Position numbers and translations under genes: made by a program. Below the pieces are notes generated by a model. That model was not told the DNA's origin and made no database searches. It was given only the letters and a program-made list of their open reading frames with translations. Shown one piece after another: positions 1-6,911 of a DNA stretch of 62,096 nt; position 1 is the stretch's first letter, and every line of letters begins with the position of its first letter. This stretch comes from an uncultured Peptostreptococcaceae bacterium (GTDB taxonomy: Bacteria > Bacillota > Clostridia > Tissierellales > Peptoniphilaceae), in the NCBI GenBank assembly GCA_947283485.1, contig CAMYOU010000006.1, forward strand, positions 1 to 62,096. Direction: 5' to 3'.

Positions 1-54
1 AGCATCGCCTTGCCAAGGCGAGGGTCGCGAGTTCGAATCTCGTCTTCCGCTCCA
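1..54 (+). tRNA. tRNA-Gly(GCC), 5' end cut off by window
   Basis: The window opens inside a tRNA. An anticodon stem TCGCC/GGCGA encloses the loop TTGCCAA, giving anticodon GCC (glycine). A T arm with GTTCGAATC follows, and the acceptor 3' strand ends in a genome-encoded CCA at 52-54. The 5' acceptor strand and D arm lie outside the window. It is the first of three closely spaced tRNA genes. Confidence 0.9.
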
Positions 55-74
55 TTTTTTCCTTAGAGATGTTT

Positions 75-148
75 GGCGACATAGCCAAGTGGTAAGGCAA
101 AGGTCTGCAACACCTTCACCACCGGTTCAAATCCGGTTGTCGCCTCCA
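75..148 (+). tRNA. tRNA-Cys(GCA)
   Basis: Complete cloverleaf. The acceptor GGCGACA pairs with TGTCGCC, the anticodon stem AAGGT/ACCTT encloses CTGCAAC (anticodon GCA), and the T arm is CCGGTTCAAATCCGG. The discriminator base is T, the known identity base of tRNA-Cys, followed by an encoded CCA. It is 20 bases after tRNA-Gly and probably shares its transcript. Confidence 0.95.
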
Positions 149-169
149 TCTTTCTTTCTTTTTCCTTAT

Positions 170-246
170 GTACCGGTAGCTCAGCTGGATAGAGTGCCTG
201 ACTACGGATCAGGAGGTCGGGAGTTCGAATCTTCTCCGGTACGCCA
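170..246 (+). tRNA. tRNA-Arg(ACG)
   Basis: Complete cloverleaf. The acceptor GTACCGG pairs with CCGGTAC, the anticodon stem CCTGA/TCAGG encloses CTACGGA (anticodon ACG, normally edited to ICG), and the T arm contains GTTCGAATC. The discriminator is G and CCA is encoded. It is the last tRNA of the cluster and is followed at once by an intrinsic terminator. Confidence 0.95.
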
Positions 247-248
247 AG

Positions 249-272
249 AACCGCCTAATGGGCGGTTTTTTT
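249..272 (+). terminator. Intrinsic terminator of the tRNA cluster
   Basis: Stem AACCGCC/GGCGGTT with loop TAAT-G, then a run of seven T. It lies 3 bases after the CCA of tRNA-Arg and closes the tRNA operon. Confidence 0.9.
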
Positions 273-288
273 GCGCTTTTTTACTTTC

Positions 289-316
289 TTGCAATATTTC
301 ACGCAAGTGGTATACT
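289..316 (+). promoter_or_regulatory. Sigma-A promoter for the PII-like/antiporter genes
   Basis: TTGCAA (289-294), 16 bases, TATACT (311-316), with TGG just before the -10. The same TTGCAA/16/TATACT arrangement precedes dprA. Transcription would start about 20 bases before the ATG at 343. Confidence 0.7.
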
Positions 317-342
317 TTAATGACTTAGAAAGGGTGAATTTT

Positions 343-684
343 ATGGAGCGTGAAGCTTTATTTATTGTAATTAACCACGAAGAACATTTCGCGGAGCTCC
401 TCCAGAGATTTGCGGAGAATCATATTCACGGCGGTACGATTTTGGAAAGCGAAGGGCTGTGCCAAGCGAGTGCAGAGCATCTCAATGAACTCAATTACGG
501 TTATTTCAGATCGGTGCTCAATGCCGGCAGACCGTTTAATCGAACCATTCTACTCATATTGTCGAAAGATCGTGTAGAGATTGCAAAAGAATGTGTGCGT
601 TCGGTCGTGGGAGATCTTGCGGCTGAAAATATGGGGGTGATGTTCACGATCCCTGTATGCGGTGTGGAAGGGCTTACGAAGTAG
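343..684 (+). CDS. PII-like signalling protein (first copy)
   Basis: 113-residue cytosolic protein that looks like a small PII-superfamily ferredoxin-like fold. It begins with a beta strand ALFIVIN, has a central basic turn GRPFNRTIL, and ends with the strand MGVMFTIPVCGVEGL; the PII-type GxxGATI strand is replaced by HGGTILESEG. The ATG at 343 is chosen because it follows AGAAAGGGTG; in-frame codons upstream overlap the promoter. The gene overlaps the antiporter region by a few bases and has a close paralogue at 1952 on the antiporter's far side. PII proteins usually bind nucleotides and gate a neighbouring transporter or enzyme, so control of the antiporter is the natural inference. The PII assignment rests on pattern and context only, and the ligand is unknown. 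Confidence 0.6.
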   Translation: MEREALFIVINHEEHFAELLQRFAENHIHGGTILESEGLCQASAEHLNELNYGYFRSVLNAGRPFNRTILLILSKDRVEIAKECVRSVVGDLAAENMGVMFTIPVCGVEGLTK

Positions 685-688
685 GTGG

Positions 689-1894
689 ATGATGAATTCT
701 CTTTATGCATATTCGATTTTATTATTTGGCGGGATGCTCTTTGCATTTTTATTTGGCAAATTAAAATTCCCAAAAGTAACGGGATATCTCATTGGAGGTA
801 TCATTCTGGGGCCAAGCCTTCTTGGCGTCCTTTCACAGGATATGGTGTCTTCTCTCGAGATCATCAGTGAAGTGGCACTGTCTTTTATCGCATTCTCTGT
901 GGGAAATGAGATGAAACTCAAGCATCTTAGGAAGCTCGGTTCAAAGATTCTTATTATTACGTTCTTTGAAGCGATTGGAGCATTTATCGTCGTAACATCG
1001 GGTCTTCTTTTCCTTTTCCGTGCAGATATTCCGTTTGCCATCACGCTCGGCGCAATCAGTTGTGCAACGGCTCCTGCCGCGACGCTGATGGTCATTAAGG
1101 AATATCGTGCGCAAGGAGAGATTGTGGATGTCTTAATCCCTGTTGTCGCGCTCGACGACGGTATCGGAATCATCATCTACGGGATCAGCTCATCGATTGC
1201 CATGGCTCTCCTTTCAGGCGGCGGGATCAATATCATGTCGATGTTCTTAAAGCCGGTAGGGGAGATCGCACTCGCGATTCTTTTGGGCGGCGCGACGGGT
1301 TTTGTTCTGTTATTTCTCTTGAAACGCCTCAAGAGTCAAGAGGAACTTATTTCTGCTATTATCGCTTATGTCTTTCTTCTAACGGCTATTACGATGTATT
1401 TGAATCTCTCGAGTCTTTTGACGCTCATGGCGGCGGGCATTGCGGTCGGGAATCTATCGACCTCCAGACGTCGTTTTGCACCGCAAATGGATCTTATTAC
1501 GACGCCGATTTTCATCGCTTTCTTTGTCCTTTCGGGCGCGGATCTTACGCTCTCCTCTCTCGTCAAAGTAGGCGGTGTGGGCGTGTTCTATATTTTTGCA
1601 CGCGTAATCGGAAAATACCTCGGTGCGATGTTCTCGACGAAAATCACCAAGTGTTCCGAAGAAGTCCAGAAGTATCTCGGGCTTACGTTGGTGCCGCAAG
1701 CGGGCGTAGCACTCGGTTTAAGCCTCATGGCAAGCAGGCTCATTCCGGCGCCGCATGGCGCAATGATCCGAACCGTTGTGTTGGGTGCGACGATTTTTTA
1801 TGAGATCTTAGGTCCTTTTTTGGCAAAATACGCCTTTTTACAAGCCGGTGCAATCGCTCCCGACGCTCGCATAGCAACTCAGACTGAAGAATAG
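689..1894 (+). CDS. CPA2-family cation/proton antiporter
   Basis: Polytopic membrane protein of about 400 residues, roughly 12-13 hydrophobic helices, with typical CPA2 features. These are FPKVTGYLIGGIILGP near the N terminus, IAFSVGNEM, and the paired aspartates of VALDDGIGI in the ion-binding helix, which in this family indicate electrogenic Na+(K+)/H+ exchange. Unlike KefB/KefC it lacks a C-terminal RCK/TrkA-N domain and ends about 15 residues after the last helix. The start is placed at the first ATG of ATGATG just after AGGTGG; 692 is an equally possible start. The stop codon of the upstream PII-like gene lies 5 bases before, so the two are translationally coupled. The flanking PII-like proteins may supply the missing cytosolic regulatory function (inference). 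Confidence 0.85.
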   Translation: MMNSLYAYSILLFGGMLFAFLFGKLKFPKVTGYLIGGIILGPSLLGVLSQDMVSSLEIISEVALSFIAFSVGNEMKLKHLRKLGSKILIITFFEAIGAFIVVTSGLLFLFRADIPFAITLGAISCATAPAATLMVIKEYRAQGEIVDVLIPVVALDDGIGIIIYGISSSIAMALLSGGGINIMSMFLKPVGEIALAILLGGATGFVLLFLLKRLKSQEELISAIIAYVFLLTAITMYLNLSSLLTLMAAGIAVGNLSTSRRRFAPQMDLITTPIFIAFFVLSGADLTLSSLVKVGGVGVFYIFARVIGKYLGAMFSTKITKCSEEVQKYLGLTLVPQAGVALGLSLMASRLIPAPHGAMIRTVVLGATIFYEILGPFLAKYAFLQAGAIAPDARIATQTEE

Positions 1895-1900
1895 AGCTTC

Positions 1901-1929
1901 TTCTCATTTGTGCCGGAATAGACTATAAT
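1901..1929 (+). promoter_or_regulatory. Candidate promoter of second PII-like gene
   Basis: TTCTCA (1901-1906), 17 bases, then a perfect TATAAT (1924-1929), 22 bases before the ATG at 1952. It would let the second PII-like gene be expressed independently of the antiporter. Confidence 0.5.
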
Positions 1930-1951
1930 AAAGTCAATAGGAGGCGAGCTT

Positions 1952-2287
1952 ATGCAGGTACTCTTCATCGTCTTGAACAAAGAAAAACATTTTGAGGGTC
2001 TTTTGGCGGCGTTTGCAAAAGCGGGTGTACGCGGCGGGACGATTCTCGAAACGGAAGGTCTGGCAAGCTCGATCGCCAGCCAAACGAGTGAATACGGTTA
2101 CGGACGATTGCATCTTTTGTTAAACGACGGCAGACCGTTTAATCGCACCATCTTTCTTCTTTTACCGGATGAAAAAGTAGAATCGGTGAAAGGAATCGTA
2201 AGGCAAGTGATCGGCGATATCGGTGCCGAAAATACGGGCATTCTATTTACACTTCCGGTGTCAAGCGTAGAGGGACTTACCAAATAA
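1952..2287 (+). CDS. PII-like signalling protein (second copy)
   Basis: 111 residues, clearly paralogous to the product of 343-684. Both share the N-terminal strand LFIVLN/LFIVIN, GGTILE-EG, YGY/YGR, the LN-GRPFNRTI block, GD--AEN and the C-terminal VEGLTK. It starts at ATG 1952 after AGGAGGCGAG. Differences concentrate in residues 38-50 and 75-85, which would correspond to loop and effector regions of a PII fold. Two diverged copies flanking one antiporter suggest hetero-oligomers or two signals converging on the same transporter. It is followed by an intrinsic terminator. Confidence 0.6.
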   Translation: MQVLFIVLNKEKHFEGLLAAFAKAGVRGGTILETEGLASSIASQTSEYGYGRLHLLLNDGRPFNRTIFLLLPDEKVESVKGIVRQVIGDIGAENTGILFTLPVSSVEGLTK

Positions 2288-2311
2288 AAAGTCGATTTAC
2301 ATCTCGAAAAA

Positions 2312-2334
2312 AGCGTCCAAATGGACGTTTTTTT
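2312..2334 (+). terminator. Intrinsic terminator after PII-like gene
   Basis: Stem CGTCC/GGACG with loop AAAT and a run of seven T. It separates the antiporter unit from the iron locus. The rest of 2288-2434 shows no gene or structure I recognise. Confidence 0.8.
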
Positions 2335-2434
2335 ATTGAAAGTTTCAAAAAGCAAAGGAAAAGAAGATCAAAATCCTAGCGCACGACCCTTTCGTTTTTT
2401 GAATTGCAGAATTTATTTTTTGGAGCATTTTGGA

Positions 2435-2463
2435 TTGACGTTATGAGTGGTTCTTGGTAAACT
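2435..2463 (+). promoter_or_regulatory. Promoter of the iron-uptake operon
   Basis: TTGACG (2435-2440), 17 bases, TAAACT (2458-2463). The predicted transcription start falls on the Fur-box-like palindrome that begins 8 bases further on, the classical position for repression. Confidence 0.65.
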
Positions 2464-2470
2464 CTGTAAT

Positions 2471-2485
2471 TGATTATTGTTATCA
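2471..2485 (+). promoter_or_regulatory. Fur box (7-1-7 type)
   Basis: TGATTATTGTTATCA matches the Gram-positive Fur consensus TGATAATNATTATCA at 12 of 14 defined positions. It sits immediately after the -10 element and 43 bases before the first gene of an FTR1/P19 iron locus, so iron-dependent repression by Fur is the obvious reading. A further half-site-like AAATGAT follows at 2489-2495. Confidence 0.75.
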
Positions 2486-2527
2486 GTTAAATGATCTTAA
2501 GACTGGTGACGAATGAAAGGAGAGTTT

Positions 2528-2920
2528 ATGAAAAAGATCAATATTCTATCGTGTATCAACATTCTAGTCGGTGTCGTTTTTGCTCTGATTCCGTTTGCGA
2601 TCGCGCCTGTTTGCGGTCCGATGGATAACGGGAAATTCATGACTTGCCATTATATGGGAAAAGCTGAACTCGGTCTCGGGATTCTGCTTGCAGTTCTTGC
2701 ACTTGTTTCTCTTATATTGAAGGATCGTGCAAAACTTGGTGTTCATCTTTCGATGGTACTTACCGCAGCTTATGCACTCATTCTTCCGAAAGTTCTCGTT
2801 GCGACTTGCATGCATGCAGAAATGCCGTGTAACGCGCACACGAGACCGGCACTCTATGTTGCAGGTGCCGTTTACCTGATCCTGTCCTTGGTTCTTGTTT
2901 TCTCGGATAAAAAGGCTTAG
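2528..2920 (+). CDS. DUF4418 family membrane protein
   Basis: 130 residues, four predicted membrane helices. The first runs from INILSCINILVGVVFALIPF, followed by a short loop with conserved-looking cysteines (APVCGPMDNGKFMTCHYMGKA), and a second Cys/His loop (ATCMHAEMPCN) lies between helices 3 and 4. This matches the DUF4418 family, whose function is unknown. The Cys/His/Met loops would lie on one face and could bind metal (inference). The start at 2528 follows AAGGAGAG; the in-frame ATG at 2513 contains the Shine-Dalgarno and is rejected. First gene of the Fur-box operon and 6 bases from the next. Confidence 0.75.
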   Translation: MKKINILSCINILVGVVFALIPFAIAPVCGPMDNGKFMTCHYMGKAELGLGILLAVLALVSLILKDRAKLGVHLSMVLTAAYALILPKVLVATCMHAEMPCNAHTRPALYVAGAVYLILSLVLVFSDKKA

Positions 2921-2926
2921 ATTTCG

Positions 2927-3628
2927 ATGAAGCTTCTTGAGACTCGAGATCTTACAAGGACTTTTGAGCGTTCAGGCACTTCATTCGAAGCTGTATCGAA
3001 GGCAAACTTTTCCATGGAAAAGGGTGAGTTCATCCATATCGTCGGACGATCCGGAAGCGGCAAGACGACGTTCTTGCATATGATTTCGGGAATCTTAAGT
3101 CCGACGTCGGGAGAAATCCTTTTTGAAGGGGAATCCTACAGTTCGATGTCTCGAGATGATCTTGCGAAACTGCGAAATCTCAGGATTGGATTTGTACCTC
3201 AGGCGATGGGCACGCTCCCGAATTTGACGGTACTTGAAAATGTGTACTTACCGTGCTTATTTTCTTCTGAAAGTCGGATTTCCACCAAAGATCGCGCGTC
3301 TGCGCTTCTGGAGGAAGTCGGGTTAATTGATCTCAAAGATCAATTTCCGAGATATCTTTCGGGTGGAGAAACAAAGCGCCTCTTATTGGCTCGAGCGCTT
3401 ATGAACGAGCCGAAGCTTCTCATCTGTGACGAACCGACCGCGGATCTCGATGGAGAGACAACCCGCGAGGTCATGGAACTGCTCATGGAATTTAAGGCAA
3501 AAGGAATGTCCTTGATTGTCGTCACACATGAATCCGATCTACTTGCATATGGGGATCGCCTCTTCGAAATGGAGAAGGGGCACTTATATGAAAATACAAG
3601 AAAGGAGGGAAAGGATGCTTACTCTTAG
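2927..3628 (+). CDS. ABC transporter ATP-binding protein (LolD/MacB type)
   Basis: 233 residues. Walker A GRSGSGKT at 40-47, a Q-loop region VPQAMG, signature LSGGE, Walker B LLICDEP and switch histidine VVTHES. The architecture is that of the single-domain ATPases that energise FtsX-like MacB/LolCDE permeases. It lies between the DUF4418 gene and FTR1, well away from the other ABC genes. Since 9342-10061 encodes a second ATPase, this one may serve the permease at 10108 or give an alternative motor. It overlaps the FTR1 gene by 14 bases. Confidence 0.85.
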   Translation: MKLLETRDLTRTFERSGTSFEAVSKANFSMEKGEFIHIVGRSGSGKTTFLHMISGILSPTSGEILFEGESYSSMSRDDLAKLRNLRIGFVPQAMGTLPNLTVLENVYLPCLFSSESRISTKDRASALLEEVGLIDLKDQFPRYLSGGETKRLLLARALMNEPKLLICDEPTADLDGETTREVMELLMEFKAKGMSLIVVTHESDLLAYGDRLFEMEKGHLYENTRKEGKDAYS

Positions 3629-4898
3629 AAAAAAATGTTTCGCACTCGCACTCGTTGCACTTATGCTCTTTACCGTGCTTACACCGTTTGCTAAAGCGGC
3701 GGAAGCACCGGCGTTTAAAGACTGGGAGGATGTTGCCGCCCACATGTGCGAGATTCTCGATAATGCACTCAAAGCGTATTCCAACGGCAATGACGCAACG
3801 GCCGGTGTAAAGGGAGTCAATGATGCTTATTTCGGCGTTTATGAAACGACGGGATTTGAAAAAATCGTCATGGCTCACATCTCCGGCAAACGCGTCTCCA
3901 CCGTCGAGCACCAATTCTATCTCACGAAGAAGTCTATGAACAACAAGGCTTCGATCGACGAGGTCAAGGGTGAAATTGAAACACTCAAAGGCATGATTAC
4001 CGAGGATGCGAAATCGCTCGATTCGATGCGCTCAACCGACGATCAAGCCGATCCCAAAGGTCAAGCTTGGGCAACGTTCGGTGCAGTCGTCACGCTTACG
4101 TTAAGAGAGGGACTTGAAGCCATTCTCGTCGTAGCGGCGATCGCTGCATATCTAAGCAAAACAAACAACAGATCCTATCTTCGCGGCGTATATATCGGTG
4201 CCATTCTAGGCATTGTCTTCTCTGTTGTTCTTGCACTCGTTTTCAACCAAATCGCAAGAACCGCAGGTGCGGCACAATCCGGTATCAGTCAGGAGATGTT
4301 CGAAGGATTTGCGATGTTCCTCGCTGTCATCGTTCTATTCTATGTCAGCAACTGGATGCTCTCGAAATCCGAAGTTGAAGTTTGGAATCACTATATTCAG
4401 GCTAAAGTGGAAGATTCAATCTCCAAGGGAAATTATTACGCTTTGGCATTCACGGCTTTCCTTGCAGTTGCAAGAGAGGGTGCAGAGTTGATTCTGTTCT
4501 TCCAAGGACTGAGAGAAAATATCGCCAACAATCCGACCTATATGTGGGCCGGCATTGCAGTCAGCGCTGTCGTGCTCGTGGTTCTTTATCTCGCGATCAC
4601 AAAACTCAGCGTCAGACTTCCGCTCAAACCGTTCTTCACTTTTACAAGTATTCTGATGTTCATTATGTGTATTTCCTTTATGGGAAAAGGCGTATTCGAA
4701 CTTCAGGAAGCGGGTCTCATTGACCGTACGATTGTAACGTGGATGAATGGATTCAATATAGAGCTTCTTGGATTCTATGATCGCTATGAGACATTGATTC
4801 CGCAGATTGTTCTGTTGTTGATCACTCTTGTGACCATCTATCTACAAATGAGGGCCAACAAGAGAAAACGTGCCGAGCTTCAAGCGAAGGCCGAATAA
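3615..4898 (+). CDS. FTR1-family iron permease with extracytoplasmic N-terminal domain
   Basis: 427 residues. A signal peptide (about 1-27, ending AKAAEA) precedes a soluble extracytoplasmic domain of about 120 residues, then seven membrane helices. Both hallmark FTR1 motifs are present: REGLE at 164-168 and REGAE at 287-291, each inside a helix, where the acidic residues carry iron. ATG 3615 follows AAAGGAGGGAAAGG and is preferred to in-frame codons further upstream, which would remove the signal peptide. In Campylobacter and Bifidobacterium, FTR1 works with a P19 lipoprotein or periplasmic protein in ferrous-iron uptake, and P19 is the next gene here. Confidence 0.92.
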   Translation: MLTLRKKCFALALVALMLFTVLTPFAKAAEAPAFKDWEDVAAHMCEILDNALKAYSNGNDATAGVKGVNDAYFGVYETTGFEKIVMAHISGKRVSTVEHQFYLTKKSMNNKASIDEVKGEIETLKGMITEDAKSLDSMRSTDDQADPKGQAWATFGAVVTLTLREGLEAILVVAAIAAYLSKTNNRSYLRGVYIGAILGIVFSVVLALVFNQIARTAGAAQSGISQEMFEGFAMFLAVIVLFYVSNWMLSKSEVEVWNHYIQAKVEDSISKGNYYALAFTAFLAVAREGAELILFFQGLRENIANNPTYMWAGIAVSAVVLVVLYLAITKLSVRLPLKPFFTFTSILMFIMCISFMGKGVFELQEAGLIDRTIVTWMNGFNIELLGFYDRYETLIPQIVLLLITLVTIYLQMRANKRKRAELQAKAE

Positions 4899-4910
4899 AA
4901 GGAGGAAAAA

Positions 4911-5558
4911 ATGAACAAAAAACATTTCATGATGGTTGCGCTCTGCCTATGCCTTGCTCTTGTTTTTGTAGCATGCGGAGACAATCAAGCAAAAGCACCG
5001 GCTGAAAGCCAAACTCAAGAAGAAGGAAAAGCACCTGAAGCTGCAGCACCTGCGGCAACACCGGCAGCACCCGGAGAAGAGGCGGGTTTTGATGAATTCC
5101 CGCTCGGCGATGAACAAGAACATGGTCCGCTAGTCGTATCCGGCGTTTATTTCCAACCGGTCGACATGGAACCGGCAGGCAACTCGCTTTCCAAAGAAGA
5201 AGCTGACTGCCACATCGAGGCTGACATCACGGCTTCCGCTGAAGGCGCAACCCTTGGTTATGGTGCTGGCGATTTCGTTCCTTGGCTCCAAGTAAAATGC
5301 TATATCCAGAAAAAAGGTTCCGACAAGGTTCAAGAAATTGCTTTCATGCCGATGAACGCTTCGGATGGTCCGCACTACGGTGCAAACGCTAAGTTCGAAG
5401 AAGGACTCGGTACGTACACTGTTACGTTTGAAATTTCCGCTCCCGGCAACGACTACCTACTCCATGTAGACAAAGAGACGGGTGTCACCGGCAGATTCTG
5501 GACTGAGCCGATCAAAGCTGTATTTGAAAACTTTGAGTGGGCAGGTCCGCAGTGGTAA
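4911..5558 (+). CDS. P19/Tp34-family iron-binding lipoprotein
   Basis: 215 residues. Lipoprotein signal with lipobox FVAC (lipidated Cys22), then an Ala/Pro/Glu-rich linker (about 25-60) and the P19/Tp34 beta-sandwich domain. Candidate metal ligands are the Met and Glu of VDMEPAG, the His of DCHIEADI and the His of GPHYGAN, as in Campylobacter P19 and Treponema Tp34, which bind Cu/Fe. It would sit on the outer face of the membrane and pass iron to FTR1. It starts 12 bases after the FTR1 stop with a strong AAGGAGG. A strong stem-loop follows the stop. Confidence 0.92.
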   Translation: MNKKHFMMVALCLCLALVFVACGDNQAKAPAESQTQEEGKAPEAAAPAATPAAPGEEAGFDEFPLGDEQEHGPLVVSGVYFQPVDMEPAGNSLSKEEADCHIEADITASAEGATLGYGAGDFVPWLQVKCYIQKKGSDKVQEIAFMPMNASDGPHYGANAKFEEGLGTYTVTFEISAPGNDYLLHVDKETGVTGRFWTEPIKAVFENFEWAGPQW

Positions 5559-5574
5559 TAAAGGCTTAAACATG

Positions 5575-5596
5575 GAGGGGGTATTTTTACCCCCTC
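5575..5596 (+). other. Strong intercistronic stem-loop after P19
   Basis: Perfect 9-bp stem GAGGGGGTA/TACCCCCTC with a TTTT tetraloop, 16 bases after the P19 stop and 18 bases before the next Shine-Dalgarno. No T run follows, so it is not a standard terminator. A 3' stabiliser that raises P19 relative to downstream membrane proteins is likely. Confidence 0.75.
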
Positions 5597-5626
5597 TACC
5601 CTTGGAGTTTGCCGGGAGGTGATCGT

Positions 5627-6895
5627 ATTTTAAAGATATTTATCAAGATCATGGAAGCCGGAATTGCCTTTTCCATGACAATGGCGATTCTACTCGCCTT
5701 TTATCGCACGACCGAACCGTATAAAAAACGGCGTGTACTTCTGGGGACTATTTTGGCCGGTTTTGTTGCAGCCGGAATCTCCGCATATATTCGATCGATA
5801 CCGAACTATGTCAATCGGACACAGCTAAGTTTTTACAGTATGATTCCGGTGGTCATCGGTCTTATCGGACTTCTTGTCCTCATTGCATGTGAACAAAAAC
5901 TTCGCGAAAGGCATTCTTCAGCATATGAAACGATCTTTTCCATCTTTTTGATCGTCTATGTTGTAGGGTCTTTTTTCTATTCTATGCCGGAAGTTTTTTT
6001 ACAACTCAATTCCTTTGTCTATTATGGAGAGAGTGCCGTATCGACGATGGTGCTGATGCGCATAATCGGGTACGTCTTGGCTCTTTTCTTACTTTTTTTC
6101 TCAAGCTTTGCCATTTACAAGACGGCGACGCGACTTCATCCCAAGCATCTCAAACGCAGTGTCACGACGACGCTTATTTTGCAGGGGATTGTCCAGGTTA
6201 CGGTGATTTTGCAGAGACTTTACTCTCTTCATATCATTCCGAGAAGCAAAGGTATCTTTGCCGCCATTGCTTGGGTTCTAAACCACGACCACTATTTTTC
6301 CTTTGCGGTCATGGTATTTCTTATGACGGTACCGCTTATCCTATGGCGGAACAATGTAAAAATCACGGAGCCCTATAAAAACAATGCAGAGCTTCGGAAG
6401 ATCAAGGCGCACATGCGTTTGAACAGACGCTGGGCAATGTTTTTGATCGTGCTCATCGCGATGGATTTCTTGTCACTTACGGCATTAAAGTCGTACAACA
6501 ATCGAGAGACGGCACTCTCTCCTCCGGAGGAGTATGAGATGGAGAACGGCATGATCGTTGTACCGCTTGATAATCTGGAAGACGGACATCTGCATCGCTA
6601 TATCTACAAGGCAAAAGACGGCGTGAATGTACGTTTCTTCTTAATTAAAAAAGCGGAGAACTCGTATGGAGTGGTCCTTGATGCCTGCGATATTTGCGGA
6701 CCGAGCGGTTATTTCGAGCGCAAAGATGAGGTTATCTGTAAGCTTTGCGACGTCGTCATGAACCGAGGTACCATTGGCTTTAAGGGCGGATGCAACCCGA
6801 TTCCGTTCCCCTATAAGATCCACGATCGAAAGGTCAAGATCGATCCCAAAGATCTGGATGCACTGAGCGATGTATTTCGCAATGAATCGCAATGA
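5627..6895 (+). CDS. DUF2318 Fe-S membrane protein of the FTR1/P19 iron system
   Basis: About 420 residues. Seven or eight membrane helices in the N-terminal 290 residues are followed by an extracytoplasmic DUF2318 domain whose cysteines (CDICGPSGY, CKLC, GGCNPIPFP) would bind a metal or Fe-S centre. This family is encoded with FTR1 and P19 in other bacteria and probably handles the electrons of iron oxidation/reduction during uptake. The start is unusual: GGGAGGTGAT at 5614-5623 is ideally placed for ATT at 5627, while the nearest ATG (5651) is too far and TTG 5609 precedes the Shine-Dalgarno. The gene ends 16 bases before the first permease. Confidence 0.85.
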   Translation: MLKIFIKIMEAGIAFSMTMAILLAFYRTTEPYKKRRVLLGTILAGFVAAGISAYIRSIPNYVNRTQLSFYSMIPVVIGLIGLLVLIACEQKLRERHSSAYETIFSIFLIVYVVGSFFYSMPEVFLQLNSFVYYGESAVSTMVLMRIIGYVLALFLLFFSSFAIYKTATRLHPKHLKRSVTTTLILQGIVQVTVILQRLYSLHIIPRSKGIFAAIAWVLNHDHYFSFAVMVFLMTVPLILWRNNVKITEPYKNNAELRKIKAHMRLNRRWAMFLIVLIAMDFLSLTALKSYNNRETALSPPEEYEMENGMIVVPLDNLEDGHLHRYIYKAKDGVNVRFFLIKKAENSYGVVLDACDICGPSGYFERKDEVICKLCDVVMNRGTIGFKGGCNPIPFPYKIHDRKVKIDPKDLDALSDVFRNESQ

Positions 6896-6911
6896 ATAGG
6901 AGGGAGAGAGT

